A model generated the notes under the pieces. The model had not been told where the DNA came from and made no database searches. It worked only from the letters and a program-made list of their open reading frames with translations. The position numbers were made by a program, and so were the translations under genes. Below are positions 8,396-17,230 of a stretch of 46,518 bases of DNA, piece by piece; within the stretch, counting starts at the first letter, position 1; every line of letters starts with the position of its first letter. Location of the stretch: the NCBI GenBank assembly GCA_041493035.1, contig JBGPYB010000014.1, positions 1-46,518 on the forward strand, in the 5' to 3' direction. The DNA comes from JBGPYB01 sp041493035. Its GTDB lineage: Bacteria; Acidobacteriota; Vicinamibacteria; Fen-336.

Positions 8396-10934
8396 TGTTC
8401 TTCGCCAGGCGCGCCAGGGCCCGCGCGAGATCAGGCGACGACCGCAGCACGGGGCTCAGCGGATCGGTCCCTTTTCGCGCGAGGCGATCAGGAACGGTCT
8501 TGATCGTGAAGCGCCCTGCGTCGAGTCGCGTGGTCACCTCGCTCCACTCGAGGGGGGTCGAAACGAGCGCCTTGGGGACAGGTCGAGCCGACAGTGGCCC
8601 CGCGAGGAGCTTGCCGTGGCCGTTCTGCAGGAAGTCCACGTAGACCCTGCCGCCCCGCTGGCTCGGCGTGCGGATGGTCGTCGCGATCTGTGGAAGGCGT
8701 TCGCACACGACGCGGGCCATCAGCTCCCCGAGGGTCTTGCACTGTTCGAACGTGCACTGGCCCCCAAGGGGGACCAGCACATGGAGTCCCGTCGAGCCGC
8801 TGGTCTTGATGAAGGACGGGACCTCCATCTCTTCCGTGAGGGCTCGAAGCGCGCGGGCGATCTTCACGACGTGGGCAAACGGGGCTCCTTTGGGATCCAG
8901 GTCCAAGACACACCAGTCCGGCGTCGCGAGGCTTCCCACGCGGCTCGCCCAGATATGGAGGGGGATCGTCCCCAGGTTGATGATGTAGAGGAGGGTCGAG
9001 ACGTCGTCGCAGACGAAGTAGTCGATCTCGCGCTGGGCGTGCTCGCTCCACATCCGCTCCGTCCGCACCCAGCCGGGGACGAAGCCGGGGGCGTCCTTTT
9101 GGAAGAAGTTCTTCCCCGTGATCCCGTCGGGATAGCGGGTGAGAACCAACGGGCGATCTCGCAGATAGGGAAGGAGCCACGGAGAGACCGCTTGGTAGAA
9201 CTCGATCAGGTCTCCCTTGGTGTACCCCTCTTCGGGCCAGAAGACCTTGCTCAAGTTGCTGAAGGGCACCTTCCGCTCGGTCTTCTCGTCACTCGGAGCC
9301 GGATCGGCCGCAGGAGGCGCGCCCCCCTCGGAGTCCCCTTCGTTCCCTTCCGCGACGCACTCATCCGGCGGCTTGTCGTCACGCAGCCGCAGAAAGACGG
9401 GCTGTCGCAGTAGTCCCTCTGCGGTTCGCTCCTTGTAGCGGACCTCTGCGACGAAATGAGGCTTCACCCAGACGTGTCCCTTGTCCTTCGGAACGTTTCC
9501 CTCGCAGGGCGGTGTCGGGCGCCCGAAGGGAGCCAGCGCCTTCGGAATCGCATCCAGGTCCCCTTCGCTGAAGCCGCTGCCGACGCGACCGACGTAGACG
9601 AGCTTTCCGTGGATGTAGGCCGCGACGTGCAAGGCTCCGAAGCCCGCGCGGGCTGCGGCCGGCGGACTCAACCCCACGACGACGAAGTCGTCGGTGCGAT
9701 CGGCCCGGACCTTGAGCCAGTGAGGAGACCGGCCGGCGCGATAAGGGGCGTCCGCGCGCTTCGCCACCATCCCCTCGAGGCGCATCTCGCCGACGCTCTC
9801 GTAGAAACCTTCCCCCTGGGTCTCGACGTGATCGCAGAACTTCAGCGGTCCCGCCCGGGGAATGACTTGGCGCAAGAGGCGCTTCCGCTCGAGGAGGGGG
9901 AGCGGCCGCAGATCGAAGTCCTCGAACGCGAGGAGGTCGAAGACAAAGTAGCTCGCCGCCAGCTCGATCGAGGCGCGGTTGATGTCGGTGGTTCGTTGCA
10001 GGAGGGCCCTTCTCTGCAGTCGCTGGAAGCTCGGTCGCGCGTCTGCGCCGAGGACCACAACCTCTCCGTCGAGAACGAGACCCGCGAAGGGAAGCCCTGA
10101 CACCGCCCGAGCGATCTCGGGGAAGATGGCCGTCGCGTCGGATCCGCGGCGATAGAGGAGAAGCGGGCGATCCGCGGGCCGCGCGGCAAGAACGCGGAAG
10201 CCGTCGTACTTCAGCTCGAAAATCCATCCCTCGCCGCCGAAAGGCTTCTCGCGCGCCTCGGCGAGCATGAGGCCGACCTTCCGGGGATCGACGGTTCGAC
10301 GCGGGGCCCCCAGGCGAACGAGTTCCGTCCCAAGCTCCTGCGCCCTTGCGGCGCCCCCGCTGACCTCCTCGAGGGTCAGCCCCGAGTAGATGGATTCGGG
10401 CGTCAGAGCGGCCGCACCCTTGGCTCCCGACCAGGCATCGGGTTTCTTGATGAGAAGCCATTCCTTCTCACTCTTGTCACCCTTTCCCTTGGTTCGAAAG
10501 AGATGCCAGAGTCCACGGAGCTTGTAGCCGCGCAGCTCGAAGAGGAGCTTCCCCTGACGCATCCCCTCCTCGGGGTCTTCGAGGGGAATCCAGAGTCCGC
10601 GGTCCCAGACGATGACGCTTCCCGCGCCATAGTTTCCTTCGGGGATGATTCCCTCGAAGTCCGCATACTCGACGGGATGGTCCTCGACCCAAACCGCCAG
10701 GCGCCTCTCGGCTGGATCGGTGGACGGTCCTTTCGGGACCGCCCACGACACGAGGACGCCCCCTAACTCCAGGCGGAAGTCGTAGTGAAGACGGCGCGCA
10801 GCGTGCTTCTGAACGCAGAAGAGATGGGGCCGCGCCCAGTTCGAGGAGGTGGGCTCGCGCGGCGCCGCTCCCATCGGCTCGGGGGTCCGCTCCCCCGACC
10901 GCTTGGCTCGATACTTACCGAGGTGATCGGCCAT
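8385..10934 (-). CDS. ligD: Multifunctional non-homologous end-joining DNA ligase
   Basis: An 849-residue ATP-dependent ligase that trims, fills and seals double-strand breaks with Ku. The domain order is phosphoesterase, ligase, polymerase. The 3'-phosphoesterase (about 35-165) has HAARRLHYDFR and EGIIPEGNYG. The ligase (about 215-520) has the adenylation lysine K242 in ELKYDGFR and the late motif WLKVR near 406-410. The polymerase/primase (about 555-849) has the catalytic pair D678/D680 in VLDLDP and a third Asp, D767. An acidic, proline-rich linker joins ligase and polymerase. The chosen ATG (MADHLGKY) overlaps the YpdA stop by 20 bases; further upstream the frame codes for YpdA in another phase. 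Confidence 0.97.
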   Translation of the reverse strand: MADHLGKYRAKRSGERTPEPMGAAPREPTSSNWARPHLFCVQKHAARRLHYDFRLELGGVLVSWAVPKGPSTDPAERRLAVWVEDHPVEYADFEGIIPEGNYGAGSVIVWDRGLWIPLEDPEEGMRQGKLLFELRGYKLRGLWHLFRTKGKGDKSEKEWLLIKKPDAWSGAKGAAALTPESIYSGLTLEEVSGGAARAQELGTELVRLGAPRRTVDPRKVGLMLAEAREKPFGGEGWIFELKYDGFRVLAARPADRPLLLYRRGSDATAIFPEIARAVSGLPFAGLVLDGEVVVLGADARPSFQRLQRRALLQRTTDINRASIELAASYFVFDLLAFEDFDLRPLPLLERKRLLRQVIPRAGPLKFCDHVETQGEGFYESVGEMRLEGMVAKRADAPYRAGRSPHWLKVRADRTDDFVVVGLSPPAAARAGFGALHVAAYIHGKLVYVGRVGSGFSEGDLDAIPKALAPFGRPTPPCEGNVPKDKGHVWVKPHFVAEVRYKERTAEGLLRQPVFLRLRDDKPPDECVAEGNEGDSEGGAPPAADPAPSDEKTERKVPFSNLSKVFWPEEGYTKGDLIEFYQAVSPWLLPYLRDRPLVLTRYPDGITGKNFFQKDAPGFVPGWVRTERMWSEHAQREIDYFVCDDVSTLLYIINLGTIPLHIWASRVGSLATPDWCVLDLDPKGAPFAHVVKIARALRALTEEMEVPSFIKTSGSTGLHVLVPLGGQCTFEQCKTLGELMARVVCERLPQIATTIRTPSQRGGRVYVDFLQNGHGKLLAGPLSARPVPKALVSTPLEWSEVTTRLDAGRFTIKTVPDRLARKGTDPLSPVLRSSPDLARALARLAKNITD

Positions 10935-11898
10935 TCCGCGCGAGAATCCTCTTGACGATCGCTTCGCCGTGAAAGCGGCCGTTCTCGATGAAGATTCGGC
11001 TCGTCTCGCGGCCCGAGACCAAGGCGCCGGCGATGAAGAGGCCTGGGACGTTGGTCTCGAAGGTCTCGGGATCGTGGGCCGGCTGGAGCGTCGCCTCATC
11101 AATGCGCACGCCGGCCTGCTGGAGCAAGCTCACGTCGGGCGTGTATCCCGTCATCAAGAGCACCGCGTCGGCCTGAATCTCCTCGAGAACACCCGCCGTC
11201 TCGACGACGACCACTTCCCGGCGGATCTCGACGACGCGGCTGCCAAAGCGAGCGGCGATGCCCCCTTCTTGAATGCGGTTGTCGATGTCGGGCTTGATCC
11301 AGTACTTGATGGAGCGGCCCAGTTCGGGTCTCCGGTGCACGAGGGTGACGGTTGCGCCCGCGCGGTGCAGTTCCAGAGCCGCGATCGCGGCTGAGTTCTT
11401 CCCGCCCACGACCACGACGCGCTTGCGGTAGTAGGGATGCGGCTCGTCGTAGTAGTGGAAGACATGGGGGAGATCCTCGCCCGGGATTCCCAGACGATTC
11501 GGGTGATCGTAGTAACCCGTGGCGACGGTCACGTTGCGGGCGCCGTGGACCCGTTCCCCCTGCGTCGATCGCGTTGTCACGCGGAAGGTCCCGTTCTGGG
11601 GAGAAATGGACAGCACTGCCTCGCCGAGGGCGATGCGAAGCGCGAAAGTATCGGTCACGCGACGGTAGTATCGGAGCGCCTCCCATTGCGTCGGCTTCTC
11701 GTACGGCGTGACGAAGGGGAGGCCTCCGATCTCCAGAAGCTCGGGTGTCGTGAAGAACACCATGTTGCGTGGGAAGTGGAAGATCGAGTTGACGAGGACT
11801 CCCTTCTCGAGGACCTCGTGGTCGAGACCCGCTTGGCATGCGGCGATGGCGGTCGCGAGACCCGAGGGCCCGGCCCCCACCACGACCAGGTCTCTCAC
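10915..11898 (-). CDS. ypdA: YpdA-family FAD/NADPH flavoprotein (putative bacillithiol-disulfide reductase)
   Basis: A 327-residue two-dinucleotide-domain flavoprotein close to YpdA/Bdr, which reduces bacillithiol disulfide with NADPH. The FAD loop is GAGPSG (8-13), the NADPH loop VVGGKNSAAIA (164-174), with family signatures ATGYYDHPN, FHYYDEPHPYY and IFIENGRFHGE. The start is a GTG overlapping the upstream stop (GTGA), because the frame begins on the FAD strand only there. In staphylococcal YpdA, as I recall, a cysteine (Cys14) sits in this loop; here the position is Ser12. The thiol chemistry may therefore differ. It is co-transcribed with ligD, a pairing that suggests stress or spore-like survival rather than a shared pathway. 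Confidence 0.88.
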   Translation of the reverse strand: MRDLVVVGAGPSGLATAIAACQAGLDHEVLEKGVLVNSIFHFPRNMVFFTTPELLEIGGLPFVTPYEKPTQWEALRYYRRVTDTFALRIALGEAVLSISPQNGTFRVTTRSTQGERVHGARNVTVATGYYDHPNRLGIPGEDLPHVFHYYDEPHPYYRKRVVVVGGKNSAAIAALELHRAGATVTLVHRRPELGRSIKYWIKPDIDNRIQEGGIAARFGSRVVEIRREVVVVETAGVLEEIQADAVLLMTGYTPDVSLLQQAGVRIDEATLQPAHDPETFETNVPGLFIAGALVSGRETSRIFIENGRFHGEAIVKRILARNGRSPR

Positions 11899-12947
11899 AG
11901 ATCCTCTCGGGTGACGCCTTCGATGGTCACCGCGAAGTCTTTCCCAAAAGCGCGCGAAGGCGTTTGAAAGCCGACAGGCGTGGCACCGTGGAGCGCGCTC
12001 TCGACGCTCGCAACGGCCGCGCGCGCCGTGAACGTGTACCCCTCCGGTGTCCGCATACGCGACAGGACGCGTTGGCCTTGATCGTCGTCGGCTTCTCCCC
12101 AGAGCAGGCAAAACCCGCGGGCTCGTTCCTCGGCCGTCGGTCCAGGAGGCCCGGACCGCACGCGACGTTTTAGGTACGACTGGATGGGCGCGGTCGCGAG
12201 CCACGGGAGGAAGGGACGTGCGAGGCGGAGCCCCCAGCGCAGCGTGCGCGGCGCCGCCATGTAGACCTCGATGTCGGGAATGCCCGTGCTGTGGAAGGCC
12301 GTCGACACGTCGCCCCACGGGATCGTCACCGCCTTCCGTGGTCCACGGCCGAAGTCGATCTCCCGTGTCTTCCAGCCCGCGGGGACCGGCGTGAGAACGC
12401 CGCCCCGGCGCACAAGGCCGCCGCGGTGGATGTTCTCGATCATTGTCGTCGCGGTTCCCCGCGACACACCCCCGAAGGGAGCAAAGGCGAGAGCAAGCCG
12501 TCGCGCCGACGGCAGGCGCGCCTTCAGGTGAGCCGCGAGACAATCGGATGGGACCACGTCGAAGCCAACACCTGGCAGGAGCAGGATCCCCCCCGCTCCG
12601 GCCTCGGCATCCCGCGCCGCAAGGGTCTCAAAGACCGCGACTTCGCCGGTGATATCGAGGTAGTGGGTCCCCGTTCGCAGGCAGGCATCGACCATCGGTC
12701 GCGACGTGCGAGAGAAAGGTCCCGCGCAATGGACGACGGCCCCCACGTCTCGGAGAGCGGCCTCGCCTGCGGCTCCGTCGTCGAGGGAGAAGACCCTGGC
12801 TTCGAGACCGAGATTGCGAGCCAGCTCATTGACGGCATCGCCGCGTCCACCCAGGAGCGGGCGATGGCCGCGCTCCACCGCGCGCCGGGCGACCAGCTCG
12901 CCGGTGTAGCCGTTGGCACCGTAGATCAAGAAGCGCTTCGAATTCAC
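11895..12947 (-). CDS. Saccharopine dehydrogenase-like NAD(P)-binding protein
   Basis: A 350-residue Rossmann protein of the saccharopine dehydrogenase/trans-acting enoyl reductase group. The nucleotide-binding start is IYGANGYTGELVARR (8-22), with VVHCAGPFSRTSRPMVDACL and HYLDITGE further on, both typical of the group. These enzymes act on diverse substrates, and the sequence does not say which. It starts with GTG and heads the minus-strand run with ypdA (GTGA overlap) and ligD. The C-terminal half resembles lipid-related enoyl reductases more than true saccharopine dehydrogenases. Confidence 0.82.
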   Translation of the reverse strand: MNSKRFLIYGANGYTGELVARRAVERGHRPLLGGRGDAVNELARNLGLEARVFSLDDGAAGEAALRDVGAVVHCAGPFSRTSRPMVDACLRTGTHYLDITGEVAVFETLAARDAEAGAGGILLLPGVGFDVVPSDCLAAHLKARLPSARRLALAFAPFGGVSRGTATTMIENIHRGGLVRRGGVLTPVPAGWKTREIDFGRGPRKAVTIPWGDVSTAFHSTGIPDIEVYMAAPRTLRWGLRLARPFLPWLATAPIQSYLKRRVRSGPPGPTAEERARGFCLLWGEADDDQGQRVLSRMRTPEGYTFTARAAVASVESALHGATPVGFQTPSRAFGKDFAVTIEGVTREDL

Positions 12948-13094
12948 TTATCGCCTCGCTGCTCAGAGACTACTTCATGCCGCCCCTGTCCGAAAGCCAC
13001 TAGATGCTGTGCTACCGCGCAAGGGGCACCCAATCGATTGTGTCTCAAAGTGCTGATATCAAAAGACTTGCATAGGCATGATATTCTTACGGGC
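12948..13094. other. Divergent intergenic region between the ligD operon and ku
   Basis: This 147-bp spacer separates the two arms of the end-joining locus and must carry both promoters. It is less GC-rich than its surroundings. It contains the palindrome TGATATCA (13054-13061) and a -10-like TATTCT close to ku. No convincing minus-strand promoter is seen before the GTG at 12947. Confidence 0.5.
13082..13087 (+). promoter_or_regulatory. Candidate -10 hexamer (TATTCT) for ku
   Basis: The hexamer ends seven bases before the ku ATG, so the transcript would start at or next to the start codon. No Shine-Dalgarno sequence is visible in those seven bases. No good -35 lies at the expected distance. 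Confidence 0.35.
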
Positions 13095-13970
13095 ATGGCG
13101 GCGCGGCCCCTCGGTTCCGGCACGGTCTCGTTCGGGATGGTTTCCATCCCGGTCAAGCTCTTTTCTGCGTCTGAATCGAAGTCGGCGGTCTCCTTCAACC
13201 TCCTCCACGGCAAGTGCGGATCGCGCCTGAAGCAGCACTACATCTGCCCCAAGGACGACGAGACGGTGACTCGGGACCAAATGGTGAAGGGATACGAGTT
13301 CGCGAAAGACCAGTACGTTACTTTCACTGCGGACGAGCTGAAGGCGATGGAGGAAGAGGCGGAGCGCGCCATCGAGATCACCGAGTTCGTTCCCGCGGAA
13401 CAGGTGGACCCGATCTACTTCGACGGAGCCTACTACCTCGGGCCCGACAAGGGGGGAGACAAGGCGTATCACCTCCTCGTCGAGGCCATGCGTCAGACGG
13501 GCCGATCGGCTCTCGCGAAGTGGGCGGCGCGAGGCAAGCAGTACCTCGTCCTCATTCGTCCGGTGAAAGGGGGCCTGGTGATGCAGCAGCTCCTCTACGC
13601 CGACGAGGTTCGCGCCATCTCCGAGGTCCCCTTGGGTGACGCCGAGGTGAAGGAGGGCGAGCTGAAGCTGGCGGTTCAGCTCGTGAACCAGATCGCTGCC
13701 GACGAGTTCCGCCCCGAGCAGTACGAGGACGACGTGCGGAAGCGCGTGCAGGCGGCGATCCAGCGCAAGATCGAAGGGCAAGAGGTCACGGCTTCGGCAG
13801 AGCCTCCCAAGGCGCACATCATCGACCTGATGGAGGCTCTGAAGGCGAGCCTCGCCAAGAAGGCCGAAGCGCAGAAGCCCGTGGCGATGGCTTCAGCGGA
13901 GGCCGACTCCCGCCGTCCGGCCCGCCGCGCTCCGCGTCCAGCCTCCCGCGGCAGGATCTCCAAGGCATAA
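13095..13970 (+). CDS. ku: Ku DNA end-binding protein
   Basis: A 291-residue bacterial Ku that forms a homodimeric ring on broken DNA ends and recruits LigD. The family start GSGTVSFGMVSIPVKLF (8-24) is followed by the core domain with EQVDPIYFDGAYYL and a central segment ending in QLVNQIAADEF. The C-terminal tail (about 265-291) is rich in Arg, Pro and Ala, as in Ku proteins with a DNA-binding extension. The ATG opens directly on the conserved core. A MerR-TPR gene follows nine bases downstream, probably in one transcript. LigD is on the opposite strand about 2 kb away. Confidence 0.97.
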   Translation: MAARPLGSGTVSFGMVSIPVKLFSASESKSAVSFNLLHGKCGSRLKQHYICPKDDETVTRDQMVKGYEFAKDQYVTFTADELKAMEEEAERAIEITEFVPAEQVDPIYFDGAYYLGPDKGGDKAYHLLVEAMRQTGRSALAKWAARGKQYLVLIRPVKGGLVMQQLLYADEVRAISEVPLGDAEVKEGELKLAVQLVNQIAADEFRPEQYEDDVRKRVQAAIQRKIEGQEVTASAEPPKAHIIDLMEALKASLAKKAEAQKPVAMASAEADSRRPARRAPRPASRGRISKA

Positions 13971-13979
13971 TCGTCCCCG

Positions 13980-14822
13980 ATGAGGGGATACAGCGTCCGG
14001 GACGTCTCTCAGATGCTCGGCCTCTCGGCCTCGCGTGTGCGTGGCTACGTCCGCGCGGGGTTCCTGCGCCCTGCGCGCGGACCTCGTGGTGCCCACCGAT
14101 TCTCCTTCCAGGATCTTCTCGTCCTCAGAACCGCCCAGGGTCTTCTCGACGCTCGGATTCCGCAGAGAAGAGTGAAGTCAGCACTTCGCAAGCTCCGCGA
14201 TCAGCTCCCCGAGGGGCGGCCGCTCACCGGTGTCCGTATCACCGCCGACGGAGATCGGATCCTCGTCCGGGACGGCGAGTCCGTGTGGCAACCTGAATCC
14301 GGGCAGGTGCTTCTCGATTTCGGCGTGGCCGAGATCGTCGATCGCGTCACGCCGGTGGTTCTGGGATCCTCACCGACAACAGTTCCAACACCGGAGCGGC
14401 CTTCTGTGAGCGCGGACGACTGGTACGAAACGGCGTGTGATCTCGAAGACGCCGCGCCGGATCAGGCGCGCGAGGCCTACCGCCGCGCCCTCGAAATCGA
14501 CCCGACCCACGCAGCCTCTCTCGTGAACCTCGGGCGACTCCTCCAGGCCGCAGGGGCGCCGGGGGTCGCCGAGGCTCATTACAGACGCGCGCTTGAGGTC
14601 TCTCCGGAGGACGACACGGCGGCCTTCAACTTGGGCGTCGTCCTCGAAGACATGGGGCGCGCCAAAGAGGCTCTCGAAGCGTACGAACGCGCCGTATCCC
14701 TCGACCCTTCCTCCGTCGACGCTCACTACAACGCGGCCCTTCTCTACGAACACTTGGGACGGAACGCGGAAGCCTTGGGGCATCTCAAGGCGTACCGGCG
14801 GCTCCTCAGGAATCCAAGATAG
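13980..14822 (+). CDS. MerR-type DNA-binding protein with C-terminal TPR repeats
   Basis: A 280-residue protein with a MerR-like winged helix at residues 1-75 (YSVRDVSQMLGLSASRVRGY, then a basic wing GPRGAHRFSFQDL) and a linker of about 65 residues. At least three TPR motifs follow from about 145 on (ALEIDPTHAASLVNLG, ALEVSPEDDTAAFNLG, AVSLDPSSVDAHYNAA). No effector-binding cysteines are visible. It lies nine bases after ku, so it may control or assist end joining; that is inference from position. Its last 17 bases overlap the end of the convergent GT9 gene. Confidence 0.88.
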   Translation: MRGYSVRDVSQMLGLSASRVRGYVRAGFLRPARGPRGAHRFSFQDLLVLRTAQGLLDARIPQRRVKSALRKLRDQLPEGRPLTGVRITADGDRILVRDGESVWQPESGQVLLDFGVAEIVDRVTPVVLGSSPTTVPTPERPSVSADDWYETACDLEDAAPDQAREAYRRALEIDPTHAASLVNLGRLLQAAGAPGVAEAHYRRALEVSPEDDTAAFNLGVVLEDMGRAKEALEAYERAVSLDPSSVDAHYNAALLYEHLGRNAEALGHLKAYRRLLRNPR

Positions 14823-16050
14823 GGAAGCCACACTCGCGCAATAGTCGGGCGGCCTCCTGATGGACGGCTTGGACCATAACGAGTTCGAGGCACTCGGGCA
14901 TAGAAGGTCGGAGACACTCCGCGGGCGGTTTGCGGACGAGATTGCAGGGGGAGCACCAGAGGTCCGCTCGAATGACGACATGGCGTGAGCCCCGTCTTCC
15001 GTCGCCGCCGGAGAAGTAGCGGACCGGGTCCGTCGGGCCAAAGACGCTCACCGAAGGAGTGTCGACCGCGCAGGCCATGTGCATGGGCCCCGTGTCCGAC
15101 GAGAGAAATAGATCGAGGGCTTCGATCACCGCCATCGTCTCCCGGACGCCAAGTCGGCCCGTCATGTCGACGGGTGGTACCTGAAGCGTCTGAGCCAGTG
15201 CCTCGGCGAGGGGCTTGTCTGCAATCGACCCCGTCACGACGATCGTCGCTCCAAACTCTCGCTGCAAGAGCACCGCGACATCGGCCCAGCGCGCGATATC
15301 CCACTGCTTCACGGGTCGGCCCCCGCTCGGGTGCAGGCCCACGAGCGGACGTCGTGAGGGCCCAAGCGCCGCGCGGAAGCGACGTGCGAAATCTCGGTCG
15401 TCGGCGGTCAGGGGGTCGACCGTGATGCGGCCGATCTCGGGTCCGAGTACCGTCTCCACGGCCCGCCGATTCTGCTCGATCCACGAGACCGTCTCGTCGA
15501 GGGGAATCACGTGGGTGAGGAGCCACGCGCCGCCCGTGTTGGCGTAGCCCGCGCGGATCCGCGCCCCCGCGAGCCAGAGGAGCATCGACGCGCGCACGTC
15601 CCCCTGTAAGTCCAGCGCGAGGTCGATCGTGCTTGCGCGAAGGGCTCTGGCTCTGCGGGCGAGGCCAACGGCGCCTTCCGCGCCCTCAGCGCCGCGCCCC
15701 GCCCAGGGAGCGCTCCAGACCAGGATCTCATCGACCGGTGCATGGCTGACCACGGCCGCGCTCCAGGCTCCGACGGCGAGTCGGATTCGGGCGTTCGGGA
15801 GCGCTGCCCGGAGCTGGTACAGGGCGGGCAGCGACATGATGACGTCCCCGATACGGTCGAGGCGCAGGACCAGAACCTCGCGGATGGCCGACGGATCGAC
15901 CACCGGCGGGTTTCCGAGACCCAGGGCGCGACCCGCGCCGAAGAGGAGACGTCCAGGAACGTCGAGGGCGCCCAGGAGCAGGCGCTCCCGGAGATCGTAC
16001 ACGCGGCTTCCCGTTCCTTTAACGGGCGTCCAGCGCTGCCGCTTCGGCAT
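14806..16050 (-). CDS. GT9 (heptosyltransferase-like) glycosyltransferase
   Basis: A 414-residue GT9 enzyme that probably adds heptose or another sugar to a lipopolysaccharide core or related glycan on the cytoplasmic face. Marks are LVLRLDRIGDVIMSLPAL near residue 60, LHPSGGRPVKQW in mid-protein and the donor-site SSDTGPMHMACAVDTPSVSV, followed by a cysteine pair (WCSPC). The ATG used overlaps the upstream GT4 stop by 32 bases. A later GTG near 15999 (VYDLRERLL) is an alternative that would remove the basic N-terminus. It is the last gene of the long polysaccharide operon and ends against the MerR-TPR gene. Confidence 0.92.
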   Translation of the reverse strand: MPKRQRWTPVKGTGSRVYDLRERLLLGALDVPGRLLFGAGRALGLGNPPVVDPSAIREVLVLRLDRIGDVIMSLPALYQLRAALPNARIRLAVGAWSAAVVSHAPVDEILVWSAPWAGRGAEGAEGAVGLARRARALRASTIDLALDLQGDVRASMLLWLAGARIRAGYANTGGAWLLTHVIPLDETVSWIEQNRRAVETVLGPEIGRITVDPLTADDRDFARRFRAALGPSRRPLVGLHPSGGRPVKQWDIARWADVAVLLQREFGATIVVTGSIADKPLAEALAQTLQVPPVDMTGRLGVRETMAVIEALDLFLSSDTGPMHMACAVDTPSVSVFGPTDPVRYFSGGDGRRGSRHVVIRADLWCSPCNLVRKPPAECLRPSMPECLELVMVQAVHQEAARLLRECGFPILDS

Positions 16051-17230
16051 AGCATTTCTCGAACGCCTGCGCCGCCGCGTCCCACGTCAGCTCGCGGATG
16101 GCGCGCGTGCGTGCTTCCTCGCCCAGACGACGGCGCGTCCCGGGTTCCGCAGCCAGTCGGCGAAGGGCCGTGCTCAGGGCGTCGACGTCCTTCTCCGGGA
16201 CGAGGAGGCCGTTGGACCCATCGTCCACCACATCCGGAATTCCCGCCACCCGGCTCGCCACCACCGCCCGCCCCGCTGCCAGCGCCTCGAGAAGCGCGTT
16301 CGGCAGACCATCGACGTTCCCCGCTGCATCCACGACCGATGGCACGACGACGATGTCCGCGGCGGCGACGGCGGCCGCCATGGCCCCGCGGTCCTGGCTG
16401 CCTGCGAAAGATACGGGCGCTCCGATTTCCCGTGCCCGGGCCGTGAGAGACGGCCGCAGGTCACCATCTCCAGCGATCACCACGTGGACCCCGGGAACGC
16501 GCGCCGCCGCGTCGATCAAATAGCGGAATCCCTTCTTCTCGACCATTCGACCGAAGGCCAGCACGAAGACGTCCCCCGGCGGCACCCCGAGATCCACTCG
16601 CAACCGGTCATTGTGCGCCCTCGGAGCAAAAGCCGAAGCATCGACCCCGTAGGGGACAGTGCGGCTGCGCTCGGGGACGGCCCCGAGGGCCAGTGCCCGC
16701 CGGAGCAAGTCGCCGCTGCACGCCGTGACCGCCCCCGCTGAAGCGAAGGCCCGTCGCGTCAGGTTTCGCGCGACGGCGACCCGCTCTGCAATAAACACAT
16801 CACTGCCGTGGAGGCTGACGACGAAGGGAACGCCCTGGCCGCGAACGATGTCCGTGATCATCGCGGCGTTCGGCACCACCCAGTGTGCGTGGACGACGTC
16901 GTACCGCTTCGCCACGAGGTGCCCGGAGACGGCCTTTCGCAGAGCCATGGCCACGAGCGGTGCGAGCAAGTACATCTTCCGTCGAACGCGGACGTCGGCC
17001 TCCAGGCTCTGGGCGTACCCCCACAGGCTCCAGCCCGCCGCAGGAGCGTAGCGGTACGGGAAGAAGCGCACGGGCTCGCCCTCGCCGCGCCGAAGGTCGG
17101 GATGCTCGGGAAGGACGATGTCCACCTCGTGGCCGCGGGCGGCGATTCCGCGGGCGATCGATTCGATGAAAGGCGCCGTCACGTCGCCGGGGAACTTGGG
17201 GTAGGAGGACGTCACCATGAGGATCCTCAT
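16019..17230 (-). CDS. GT4 glycosyltransferase
   Basis: A 403-residue GT-B enzyme. The N-terminus MRILMVTSSYPKFPGDVTAP, the HAHWVVPNA segment and the SLHGSDV loop are typical of GT4. In the donor site the usual first Glu of E-x7-E is Asp (DGLPNALLEALAAG). The ATG overlaps the stop of the upstream membrane protein (ATGA). The donor sugar is unknown; it acts on the cytoplasmic side of the membrane in the same pathway as its neighbours. Confidence 0.9.
   Translation of the reverse strand: MRILMVTSSYPKFPGDVTAPFIESIARGIAARGHEVDIVLPEHPDLRRGEGEPVRFFPYRYAPAAGWSLWGYAQSLEADVRVRRKMYLLAPLVAMALRKAVSGHLVAKRYDVVHAHWVVPNAAMITDIVRGQGVPFVVSLHGSDVFIAERVAVARNLTRRAFASAGAVTACSGDLLRRALALGAVPERSRTVPYGVDASAFAPRAHNDRLRVDLGVPPGDVFVLAFGRMVEKKGFRYLIDAAARVPGVHVVIAGDGDLRPSLTARAREIGAPVSFAGSQDRGAMAAAVAAADIVVVPSVVDAAGNVDGLPNALLEALAAGRAVVASRVAGIPDVVDDGSNGLLVPEKDVDALSTALRRLAAEPGTRRRLGEEARTRAIRELTWDAAAQAFEKCYAEAAALDAR

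Noticed and set aside
13054..13061. TGATATCA palindrome before ku
   Set aside because: Eight bases only, single copy; not enough to call an operator.
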